From: a virus
IMG/VR virus record: IMGVR_UViG_3300035670_000410
Coordinates: 1 to 44,633 of that record
Reading direction: 5' to 3' (one strand)
DNA: 44,633 bases
Shown here: positions 23,423 through 31,319 of the stretch, piece by piece
Layout: each line of letters begins with the position of its first letter
Position numbering within the stretch: position 1 is the stretch's first letter
Made by a program: the position numbers and the translations under genes
The notes under the pieces: model-generated
What the model was told of the DNA's origin: nothing
Seen by the model: only the letters and a program-made list of their open reading frames with translations
The model's database searches: none

Positions 23423-26400
23423 GTGGCTAACACTAAATGGACGGACAAACGGATTACTAGGTATTTGAGTTCTAGTAATCAGCCTATTGAGTGGAATCCG
23501 CAAAAGCAGAAGTTTATTACGGCTAAGGAGTTTCGTCGGGACCCGGCGAAGACTGAGATTTATACTTTGCCGACTAATCGTCGTGTCTTTTGGAATCCGC
23601 TTGCTGGTAGGTATCAAGAAGTTTCTCAGGTTAAGCAGCCAAAGTATACTTTTGGTGAGGCTATGGGGCTGGCTAAGTATGGTTATACTGGCCTGTATGG
23701 TCGTGGTAAGAAGAAGACGGTTGGTTTGCTTGGTGAGAATTATCAGCAGGTTCAGGCTCTTGCTAATTATCGTAATAGTTTAGCGATTCCAGAGTTTAGG
23801 TTGGATCCTAAGTCTAGTAAAGAGGCTCTTACTGATTTGGCTGCGGCTACGCAATTAATTCCGGGTAGGCCACAGTATAATTCGCTTGCACAAATGTATA
23901 CTGGTTTTGTTGAGAAGTATGGTGCGGATGCGAGTGGGTTTGTTCGTCGTTACGGGGCTATGCCTTCTAAGGAAGGTAAGTATGGTGTCCTGTTTGATAT
24001 TAATAATCGTAAGATTCGTCGTGATGATGTTCTTGGGACGTATCAGAATAATCTTGCTAAGACTCTGATTGATGCTGGTAAGGCTATGACGGCTGAGGGT
24101 ATGCCTGAAGAGGATAAGAGTATTGGTATTGATTTGATTGCTGCGGGTCAGGACGCGCGTCTTGCTTCGTCTCGTTCTAAGCCTAATCCTGATAAGATTA
24201 AGATGCTTGAAGAGCAGTTTAGTCTGCTTGGTGAGCGTTATATTCCTGAGGTTCAACAGTCTGTGAGCGCGGCTACTGGTGTTGATGCTGCTGCTCCGTC
24301 GTATTCTAAGAAGGCTACGAGTGCGGCGTTGGCTATGATTGCTGGACCTATTGGTAGTATTGTAGGTAATAGTACGGCTGGTAATGATCTTACTAATCGT
24401 GCTCTTGATTATATGAGTGGCTTGGCAGAGTCTAATATGATGAAGGGTAAGGAGGTTTGGTGGAAGGAAGAGGAGAAGCCTGAGGGCGCTTCTTGGGACT
24501 CTAAGGGCCTTCTTGGTTTGTATGTTAACTTCACTAAGGGCCTTGCCCGGTTCGGGCTTGGCCTGCCTGCTGGTGTTTTTGCTGTTGGTGGTGAGGCTAA
24601 GATGGCTGGTGAAGAGTCTATTAAGGCTCCTCGTCAGGCGGCTGCTGGTCTTGTCAGTACGTCTCTCGCGGTTGGTACTCTTGGCGTGGTGGATCAGGAT
24701 AAGGCTAAGAAGGCGATTGAGAGTGTTATTGGTCGTGAAGAGCGCGACTGGGGTGACGGTGTAGATTTCCAGATTGGTGATATGATGTGGGCTGATTATG
24801 CTCGCAGGTATTATGATCCGTTTGCTTACGAGGTTGATGAGAATGGTAATTTTGTTCTTGATGAGGAGGGTAAGCGGAAGTTTCAAGGATTCTGGTCGGG
24901 TGTTACCAATCAGGATAATTATGATGCTATGGGTAATGAGATTGCTGTTGACCCGTTAGCGATCACTCTTGATGTTCTTGATATTGCTCCTATTATTGGT
25001 TTTGCTACTAAGTCTGCTAGTGTTGCTAGTATTGGTGCTCGTGTGCCTCGTTATGGTGGTAAGATGGGTATTACTCGTGCTGATATTGTGGCGATTGAGG
25101 AGGCTCAGAAGCGTGTTGTTACTGCTGGTGAGGCGGTTGAGGCTATTCCTGCTGCTGCGCGAGAGTCGGCGGAGAGTATTATTAAGAAGTTGGATGAGAA
25201 TCCTGAGTTGGTTGATGTGCTTGATGAGGATCAGATTCTTGAGGCTGCTCGTGTGCTTGCTCCTGTTGAGGAGGCTCGTGCTGCTAAGTTTGAGGTAGAG
25301 GTGCTTCAGCGTAAGTTAGATTCTGCTCCTAATCCTCGTAATTTTAGGCGTATTCTTCGTGCTGCTATCAATGGTGATCCTGAGAGTATTCGCCGGTTTG
25401 ACGAGTGGAAGGCTCAGGGCCTCGCGTTTGATGGTATTGAGAATAAGTGGACGGTTCGTGCGAGCGCGTTGTTTGAGCCGCGTTCCCGCGTCTTAGAGAA
25501 GCCGGAGAGTGTCCTTGAAGGGTCTGATAAGGCTATTATTCGATTGCCTGCTAGCCCTATTGTACGTGGCTTAAAAGAGGGCTGGTATTGGGTTGGTCGT
25601 AAGACTGAGGCTATGGCTGCTAGAGAGTTGGCTAAGCCTGAGACTGGTCGTCGTACGGCGGCTGTGCTTAGTAAGTGGATTGATATGCCTCGTTTTGGTT
25701 ATCGCTGGTCGTATACTCGTGCTATTAAGAATGAGGCTATTTACGATTGGGGCGATAATGCTTCGGAGTTGTATCGTCAGTCTAAAATTATGCGCATTGA
25801 GGGCGCGGCTAATGTTAGTGTGCCTATGCGTCAGGCTATTGAGGCTGAGATTTTTGGTGGCGACGGACTGGTTGGTCCGGCTATCGCTCCTCAGATTCAA
25901 CGAGCAGCGTTGAAGGAGAAGTTGGCTAGCCTCATGCGTGACAAGGATGGTAATGTTGTACCGTCGTTGCGTAATGATGAAGCGTTGTATCAGAAGAAGT
26001 TGAATGATCTTATGGATCGTGAGATTGCTAAGGTTGATACGGATCTTGCTGAGGCCGCTTTTGATGAGGCGTGGGAGTCTGGTCGTCAGGATCTTAAGGC
26101 GCGTATTGCTAATCCGGCGTATAAGGCTGATGATGCTGAGTTGGATGCGGCGATGGATTTGTATCGTCGTCTGGTCGCTCAGGACGAGTCTATTAGTCAT
26201 CGGCTTGTGCATGAGGATATGACGCCTACTACTCTTAATCATTTAAAGCAGTTGTATGCTGAGGCTATGAATGGTCTTAAGTTAACAGAGAATCATTTGT
26301 TTGGTAAGCGTGGTCGTTTGAAGAAGTATCGTGATCGTGTTCTTCGTCCTAATAACGCGCTTGCTTTGTATGTTACTCGTTTTGTTGATGTTGATAGTGC

Positions 26401-29146
26401 TGATGAGATTATTGCTGCGGCTCAGGCTGAGAATCGTATCGGCACGGTGTTTGACGAGTTAGAGCCTAACATTAAGAAGGAGCGGGAGCAGCAACTTGTT
26501 AATGCTGTTCGTGCTTTGACTGAGGATAATGCTGGTATTTTTCGTGATGGTCTTGGTGGTGCGGGAGAGATTGGTCGTCCGGTGCTGATTCTGGCTAGAG
26601 AGCAGACGGCTGGAGCAGACTTTGTGCAGTTCCATATTCCACGCTTGCGACACTCGCTTGATAATGGTAAGGTTATTAATGGTAAGTTAGTTGATGAAAA
26701 TGAAGTGTTTACTATGCCTAAGGTTTTCTTTGTGCGTGGTAAGAAGGGTAAGAAGGCTGCTGTTGTTGAGTCTGTTGAGCAGGGCCAGAAGTTGCTTGAG
26801 GCTGGTTCGTTAAATGCTATGGCGGATATTTATCCTAATGCTCGTTTTTATTCTGAGAAGGTTGCTGAGACTGGTCAGCAGGGCGTCCGACTTAATGAGA
26901 AGATGGTTAAGACTGAGAGTGTTATTGCGAATAGTGCTATTCGTGAGCATAGTTTGGCTCAGGTTATTCGCAGTCAGTATAATTATTTTGTTTCTCGTGT
27001 TGAGCGTGATCTTGGTACGCTTGCAGAGTCTCAGGCGGTTCTTATTCCCGCGTCTCAGGTGGTTGGTCGGGATCCGGCACAGTCTGGTTATCGCGTGTTG
27101 CATAATATTCGCTCGTTTGATAATATTGAGGATGCGCGTATTTTTGCTAGGCAGCGTGGTGTTCTTGACGAGTTTGAGCAGGCCGCAACATTATACGAGA
27201 ATGGGCTTCTTGATGAGATAGATTCTACGTTGGATGTGCCTGCTGGTATGGGCATTCGTCGTATGCCGAATGGTGAGGTTGAGTTTATTGTTCGTGGCGG
27301 AGTGGAGGATTGGGCGCCTTATGCTATTGATGAAAGTTTGGAACAGCATTCTACGCTTGCTGCTTATCGGGATGTTATGTATTCTGATCCTGTTGACATT
27401 CCCGATCACGGCTTTGTTCTTGCTGTCCCTAATCAGGTCGATCGTCAGTTAAGTGTTCTTGCTATTGAGGGTGATGATTTTGCTACCCGCTTGTTATCGA
27501 ATCCTATGCTTAAGGGTTCGACTAATATCTTTAAGTGGTGGGTGCTAAACTTTAATCCTAAGTTTATTTCGAATAACGTGCTTGGCGGCTTAACGATGAT
27601 GATGATTCATAATCCGGCCGCTGCTCCTAAGATTCTTATGCGGGCTGCACAGTCTATTGCGCGTAAGAATGGTGATACTCGTATGAGTAATGTTGTGCGT
27701 GAGTCTGAGGCTGTTAATCGTAACTTGCAGTACGAGTTTGAGCATAATGCGTATCGTAAGGATGCTAACTTTAGAGATAATACGCCTGATAGTATTCGTG
27801 ACTTGTCGAATAAGCACGAGTGGTTTAGGAAGTATATCCAAAACTTTGGTTATACTACTATTAGTGCGTTTGAGGAGTTTATTCGTAGGAATGTGGCGAT
27901 TGATTATCTTCGCCAGGACCCTACGTTTAATGCGTTTATGCTTGGTGATGAAGTTGCAGATTATATTCGTCGTGGCATTGACTGGGATGGTAATGTGCGT
28001 CGCGGTGATGATGCGATCACTCCGTTTGAGGCTGCAACAAACTTGCTTCTTGATCGTAACTCGCCATTCTTTAACGCAGAGTTAAAGCATCGTATGCGTT
28101 ACACTACAAATACTGTGTCTGGTAATTATCATAGGTTTAGCGCAACTGAAACATTTTTGCGTAACTTCCTTATGCCATTCTATTCGTGGCAGCGACACTC
28201 GTTAACGTACACGTATCGGCTTGCTGTTGATAAGCCGATTACTGCTAACGTGTTGTATAATGTTGGTCAGTATGGTTATATTGAGGCTGCTAATTCTGGT
28301 GTGCCTGATTATCTTATGATGACTGTGCCTATGCCAGAGGCTATTAAGGAGATGTTTGGTATTACTGAAGAGGATTATCGTATTGATATGAATGCGTTGT
28401 CGCCGTTTGCTACGGTTGGTGATATGGCTGCTGCGGCTGCTAATCTTCTTACTGGTACTGATCTTGGGGCTAGTGTGTTTGAGTTTACTAACCCTTATGT
28501 TAATCAAATTATTAAGGATACTCTTGGTGTGGATCCTCGTACTGGCCGGTTTGATTTTACTGGTGAGCAGTCTGGTAAGGGCTTCATTAGTGCGTTGTAT
28601 GATACGGCTAAGGGCATTGGTAAGGGTTCGTATCTTGGTCGTGGTAAGGGTTTATATGATGCGGTTGATAGGGAGTACGAGGCTGATTCGATTGCGAATA
28701 AGTATGCTGCGATTGATAATGCTGCTGATATTCTTAAGAATTATGAGGCGGGCGAGGATTTTAGCGAGTGGAAACTTAGTATTCCTGAGATGCGTTCTGT
28801 GCAACAACTTGCTGGTGATCCTAACGCAGCGGTTCTTAATGCTCTTGGTATTAGTACGTATCGTATTAATCTTGATGCTCTTGACGAGTCGCAACGCGCA
28901 GAGGTTGTGGGTGCGTATGTGCTTAATAAGGTGAATGAGTCTAAGTTGGCTGAGCAATCACAGCAGAGGCTTAACGGTGTGCTAGAGTGGCAGCGTGAGC
29001 GGGATTATGTGTATCAGGTTTGGCTTCCTATTGCTGAGCAGCAGGGTCTTCCTGAGGAACAAATTAGGCTGGTTCTTGCGAAGATTGAGGATCAGAAGCC
29101 TAAGAATAAGAAATCACAGAAACTTCTTGAGATGATGGGAGGATAA
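23423..29146 (+). CDS. Giant internal virion (ejection) protein, 1,907 aa
   Basis: The start is GTG at 23423 with TTAGGAGGATTT just before it. The protein is mostly helical, with long charged helices in the middle (residues about 600-1000) and a more conserved-looking C-terminal third (SNNVLGGLTMMMIHNPAA, NFLMPFYSWQRHSLTYTYRL, VDKPITANVLYNVGQYGYI). I saw no transglycosylase, peptidase or nuclease motif. Length, late position and company of two smaller Ala/Gln-rich proteins suggest the largest ejection protein, comparable to T7 gp16 in role. A hydrophobic stretch near residues 300-350 (ATSAALAMIAGPIGSIVG) could be membrane-active. Confidence 0.72.
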   Translation: MANTKWTDKRITRYLSSSNQPIEWNPQKQKFITAKEFRRDPAKTEIYTLPTNRRVFWNPLAGRYQEVSQVKQPKYTFGEAMGLAKYGYTGLYGRGKKKTVGLLGENYQQVQALANYRNSLAIPEFRLDPKSSKEALTDLAAATQLIPGRPQYNSLAQMYTGFVEKYGADASGFVRRYGAMPSKEGKYGVLFDINNRKIRRDDVLGTYQNNLAKTLIDAGKAMTAEGMPEEDKSIGIDLIAAGQDARLASSRSKPNPDKIKMLEEQFSLLGERYIPEVQQSVSAATGVDAAAPSYSKKATSAALAMIAGPIGSIVGNSTAGNDLTNRALDYMSGLAESNMMKGKEVWWKEEEKPEGASWDSKGLLGLYVNFTKGLARFGLGLPAGVFAVGGEAKMAGEESIKAPRQAAAGLVSTSLAVGTLGVVDQDKAKKAIESVIGREERDWGDGVDFQIGDMMWADYARRYYDPFAYEVDENGNFVLDEEGKRKFQGFWSGVTNQDNYDAMGNEIAVDPLAITLDVLDIAPIIGFATKSASVASIGARVPRYGGKMGITRADIVAIEEAQKRVVTAGEAVEAIPAAARESAESIIKKLDENPELVDVLDEDQILEAARVLAPVEEARAAKFEVEVLQRKLDSAPNPRNFRRILRAAINGDPESIRRFDEWKAQGLAFDGIENKWTVRASALFEPRSRVLEKPESVLEGSDKAIIRLPASPIVRGLKEGWYWVGRKTEAMAARELAKPETGRRTAAVLSKWIDMPRFGYRWSYTRAIKNEAIYDWGDNASELYRQSKIMRIEGAANVSVPMRQAIEAEIFGGDGLVGPAIAPQIQRAALKEKLASLMRDKDGNVVPSLRNDEALYQKKLNDLMDREIAKVDTDLAEAAFDEAWESGRQDLKARIANPAYKADDAELDAAMDLYRRLVAQDESISHRLVHEDMTPTTLNHLKQLYAEAMNGLKLTENHLFGKRGRLKKYRDRVLRPNNALALYVTRFVDVDSADEIIAAAQAENRIGTVFDELEPNIKKEREQQLVNAVRALTEDNAGIFRDGLGGAGEIGRPVLILAREQTAGADFVQFHIPRLRHSLDNGKVINGKLVDENEVFTMPKVFFVRGKKGKKAAVVESVEQGQKLLEAGSLNAMADIYPNARFYSEKVAETGQQGVRLNEKMVKTESVIANSAIREHSLAQVIRSQYNYFVSRVERDLGTLAESQAVLIPASQVVGRDPAQSGYRVLHNIRSFDNIEDARIFARQRGVLDEFEQAATLYENGLLDEIDSTLDVPAGMGIRRMPNGEVEFIVRGGVEDWAPYAIDESLEQHSTLAAYRDVMYSDPVDIPDHGFVLAVPNQVDRQLSVLAIEGDDFATRLLSNPMLKGSTNIFKWWVLNFNPKFISNNVLGGLTMMMIHNPAAAPKILMRAAQSIARKNGDTRMSNVVRESEAVNRNLQYEFEHNAYRKDANFRDNTPDSIRDLSNKHEWFRKYIQNFGYTTISAFEEFIRRNVAIDYLRQDPTFNAFMLGDEVADYIRRGIDWDGNVRRGDDAITPFEAATNLLLDRNSPFFNAELKHRMRYTTNTVSGNYHRFSATETFLRNFLMPFYSWQRHSLTYTYRLAVDKPITANVLYNVGQYGYIEAANSGVPDYLMMTVPMPEAIKEMFGITEEDYRIDMNALSPFATVGDMAAAAANLLTGTDLGASVFEFTNPYVNQIIKDTLGVDPRTGRFDFTGEQSGKGFISALYDTAKGIGKGSYLGRGKGLYDAVDREYEADSIANKYAAIDNAADILKNYEAGEDFSEWKLSIPEMRSVQQLAGDPNAAVLNALGISTYRINLDALDESQRAEVVGAYVLNKVNESKLAEQSQQRLNGVLEWQRERDYVYQVWLPIAEQQGLPEEQIRLVLAKIEDQKPKNKKSQKLLEMMGG

Positions 29147-29153
29147 ATGTAGT

Positions 29154-29390
29154 ATGAGTGAGGGCGATATTCAAATTATTCTTCATCGTCTTGATGCGTT
29201 GGACGCTAGGCTTGGTGAAATTTATGCTGAGGTTAAGCGTACTAATGGTCGTGTCACAGAGTTGGAGATGCAGGAGGCGAAGTGGGAGGGTGAGAAGGAG
29301 GGCAAGCGTATGCAGGTTATGGTTGCTACGAGTGTGCTTTCTGGTGGTATTCTTGCTGGTATTATTTGGTTTGTTACTCAGGCGATTTAA
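29154..29390 (+). CDS. XhlA-like holin or holin partner (78 aa)
   Basis: An N-terminal coiled coil (LHRLDALDARLGEIYAEVKR) is followed by a single C-terminal membrane helix (MVATSVLSGGILAGIIWFVT). This is the plan of XhlA-type proteins, which work with a second membrane protein to open the cytoplasmic membrane at lysis. It sits three genes from a second membrane protein (29536-29736). GGAGG lies about 11 bases upstream of the ATG. Confidence 0.72.
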   Translation: MSEGDIQIILHRLDALDARLGEIYAEVKRTNGRVTELEMQEAKWEGEKEGKRMQVMVATSVLSGGILAGIIWFVTQAI

Positions 29391-29401
29391 GGAGGATTGT
29401 T

Positions 29402-29536
29402 ATGCCGTATAAGGATGGTAAGGTTGATATGGCTGGTTATGGTGCGTCTACTAAGACTGCGAAGCCGGTTATGAAGGAGTCTTATAAGACTAAGTTGGCT
29501 AAGATGAAGGCTAAGAAGAAGAAGCGAGGTATGTGA
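29402..29536 (+). CDS. Small Lys-rich protein (44 aa)
   Basis: The ORF starts MPYKDGKVDMAGYGASTKTA and ends in a K/R run. An AAGGAGGATTGTT site precedes it, and the stop overlaps the next ATG as TGATG. It lies between the two membrane-protein genes of the lysis group. Similar small basic peptides are frequent near phage structural genes; role unknown. Confidence 0.65.
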   Translation: MPYKDGKVDMAGYGASTKTAKPVMKESYKTKLAKMKAKKKKRGM

Positions 29537-29736
29537 TGAATTGGCGTGAGATTTTTACTCGTGCAGCGTTGACGTTTATTCAGGCGTTCCTTGCGGTTCT
29601 GCTGGTTGATGGTATTGCTGGTATTGATGAGCCGGGTGATATTGCGGCTCCGTTTGTTGCTGGTCTTGCTGCTGTGTTGTCGCTGGCATATAATATTGTG
29701 CGCGAGTATCAGGCTCAGAAGGGCTGGGACGAGTAA
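29536..29736 (+). CDS. Holin, two-helix r1t-like (66 aa)
   Basis: Two predicted membrane helices (ALTFIQAFLAVLLVDGIAG and APFVAGLAAVLSLAYNIV) are joined by a short acidic loop, and the C-terminus is charged (REYQAQKGWDE). This matches small class II holins of the r1t kind in Gram-positive phages. The holin sets lysis timing; the endolysin is on the other arm at 37698-38444. The start is chosen at 29536 from the TGATG overlap. Confidence 0.75.
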   Translation: MNWREIFTRAALTFIQAFLAVLLVDGIAGIDEPGDIAAPFVAGLAAVLSLAYNIVREYQAQKGWDE

Positions 29737-29738
29737 TC

Positions 29739-31193
29739 ATGCGTGGCGGAGGGCGTTTTGGAACGGATTATAAGCGGCGCCTTGCCGCTAAGAGAACAGA
29801 GAAGAAACAATTCTCGTCTGCTCCACCCAAGGAAGATAATCCAAGTGTCTTTAATCGTGTTGTAGATTATGCTAAAACTGCGGCTAAGATTAGTGAGGAA
29901 TCTTTTTATCCTCAGTTTGGTAGTCCTACTGGTCCTAATTTTCTTGCTCCGCTTGGTAGTCCTACGTTTAGGCGTACTGGTTTGGGACAGTCGCTTGCTA
30001 GGACTGAGATTGGTAGTCGTTTAATGGCGTCTCAGGCTCGTATGGGGGAGGCTGCTGGTGGTTATGAGGGGCCTATTACTAGTGTTGGTAGGGCTTTTAC
30101 GGAGCCTAGTGCTGGTACTATTGCTTTGGGCGCTCTTACTGCTAGCGAGTTTTTGCCTCAGGGTAGGGCAAGTAGGCTGGGCCGTACTCTGTTATCTTCT
30201 GATACTGGAGAGCAGTATGCTCGTGAAGTTATGCAAAGTTTAGATGAGCCCGCTGAGACTGTTATTAGGCGCTCTAATATCCAAGAGGCTAAAAATCTTG
30301 TTGATTCTCCTCAGCGTATTACTGGCGAACCTCGCGCAAGAACAAGAGGCTCTGTGCCTGTAACAATTGAAAATATTGATGAGGCTAATGAACTTCTTTT
30401 TGGGGCTAATGTCCGCAATACTGGTAGTGTTGGTAGCACATTAACGGATGATATTTATGAAGGTTCTGAGGTTATTGTGGGGCGCACACTTAGCCCAGAG
30501 AGGGTTGCTAAAGATATGCTTAATGTCGCGCGCAAAGGGGTTCGTGAGCGTCTTGGAAGGCGTAAGGCTAGTGGGTCTGCTCGTCCTCTTTGGGCTAAAC
30601 AAACGCTAAGTAATTTTGAAAATGATTTTGGAACTGGGGCGGCGCGTGTTACAAGTGTTGAGGGTAGGCGTAGTATTACTGGCCCATATGACGACGCTTC
30701 AACGATTCCTCAGACTATTCAGCACGATCATACTATTGTATCTCCGTCTGATTTAAAGGCTTTTAGAGACGAAACGGATGAGTTGTTTAAGGCTAAGCAA
30801 ATTACTCGTCAAGAGAAAGCGCAGCGCAAGCAAGTTGAGAAGGATATGTTAGCGATTCTTCAGGATCCGCATAATCTTATTCCTGTTCATCGTAATACAA
30901 ATATTCTTTTGAGTAGTTTTAATCGTGAGCGTCTTCTTAATGATCCAGATTTTGCTTCTTCGGTTCAAATTAACGAAGATACGCTTGGTGATATTTGGGG
31001 TATTATGAGCCGTGATGGAAGCGGTTATCGTAGAAGCGTTGAGGAGGCTTATGCTTGGGCGCGAAGAGGGCGTAAGGGTAAACGGGCAGAGTCAGTAGAT
31101 GCTTGGCAACAATGGCAAGATTCTAGAGTAGATAAAACATTAACACGGAGAAATCAAAGATTGGTACAATCTGGTATCAATCTTCCAGAATAA
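29739..31193 (+). CDS. Last late gene: hypothetical protein with possible HNH-like C-terminus
   Basis: The 484-residue protein begins basic and G/R-rich, has a middle of virion-like A/G/S composition, and a C-terminal half with a different look. There QHDHTIVSPSDLKAFRDE is followed about 45 residues later by DPHNLIPVHRNTNILLSSFN. D-H ... N-L ... N is the spacing of HNH/colicin-type nuclease folds, although the usual cysteine pairs are absent. If real it could be a virion-carried nuclease. Codon use has fewer G/T endings than other late genes. It ends at the convergent terminator. Function uncertain. Confidence 0.6.
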   Translation: MRGGGRFGTDYKRRLAAKRTEKKQFSSAPPKEDNPSVFNRVVDYAKTAAKISEESFYPQFGSPTGPNFLAPLGSPTFRRTGLGQSLARTEIGSRLMASQARMGEAAGGYEGPITSVGRAFTEPSAGTIALGALTASEFLPQGRASRLGRTLLSSDTGEQYAREVMQSLDEPAETVIRRSNIQEAKNLVDSPQRITGEPRARTRGSVPVTIENIDEANELLFGANVRNTGSVGSTLTDDIYEGSEVIVGRTLSPERVAKDMLNVARKGVRERLGRRKASGSARPLWAKQTLSNFENDFGTGAARVTSVEGRRSITGPYDDASTIPQTIQHDHTIVSPSDLKAFRDETDELFKAKQITRQEKAQRKQVEKDMLAILQDPHNLIPVHRNTNILLSSFNRERLLNDPDFASSVQINEDTLGDIWGIMSRDGSGYRRSVEEAYAWARRGRKGKRAESVDAWQQWQDSRVDKTLTRRNQRLVQSGINLPE

Positions 31194-31197
31194 TAAT

Positions 31198-31231
31198 AGA
31201 GGACCGGGCATTCGCCCGGTCCTCTTTTTTT
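31198..31231. terminator. Convergent bidirectional terminator
   Basis: AGAGGACCGGGC (31198-31209) pairs perfectly with GCCCGGTCCTCT (31214-31225) around loop ATTC. On the plus strand seven T follow; on the minus strand the stem is followed by ATTATTATT. It ends the late arm and probably stops leftward transcripts from the reductase side too. Confidence 0.92.
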
Positions 31232-31261
31232 ATGGCGCACATTCTTACGGGGAAGTCTGTG

Positions 31262-31284
31262 CCTAGCAACCACATTATGCTAGG
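31262..31284 (-). terminator. Second small hairpin in the convergent gap
   Basis: CCTAGCA (31262-31268) pairs with TGCTAGG (31278-31284) with a nine-base loop. On the minus strand it lies about 35 bases past the reductase stop and is followed by mixed sequence, so it may only protect the 3' end or assist the main terminator. Confidence 0.35.
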
Positions 31285-31319
31285 GATATTATACCATTAG
31301 CAGAGCCTAAACTATACAA

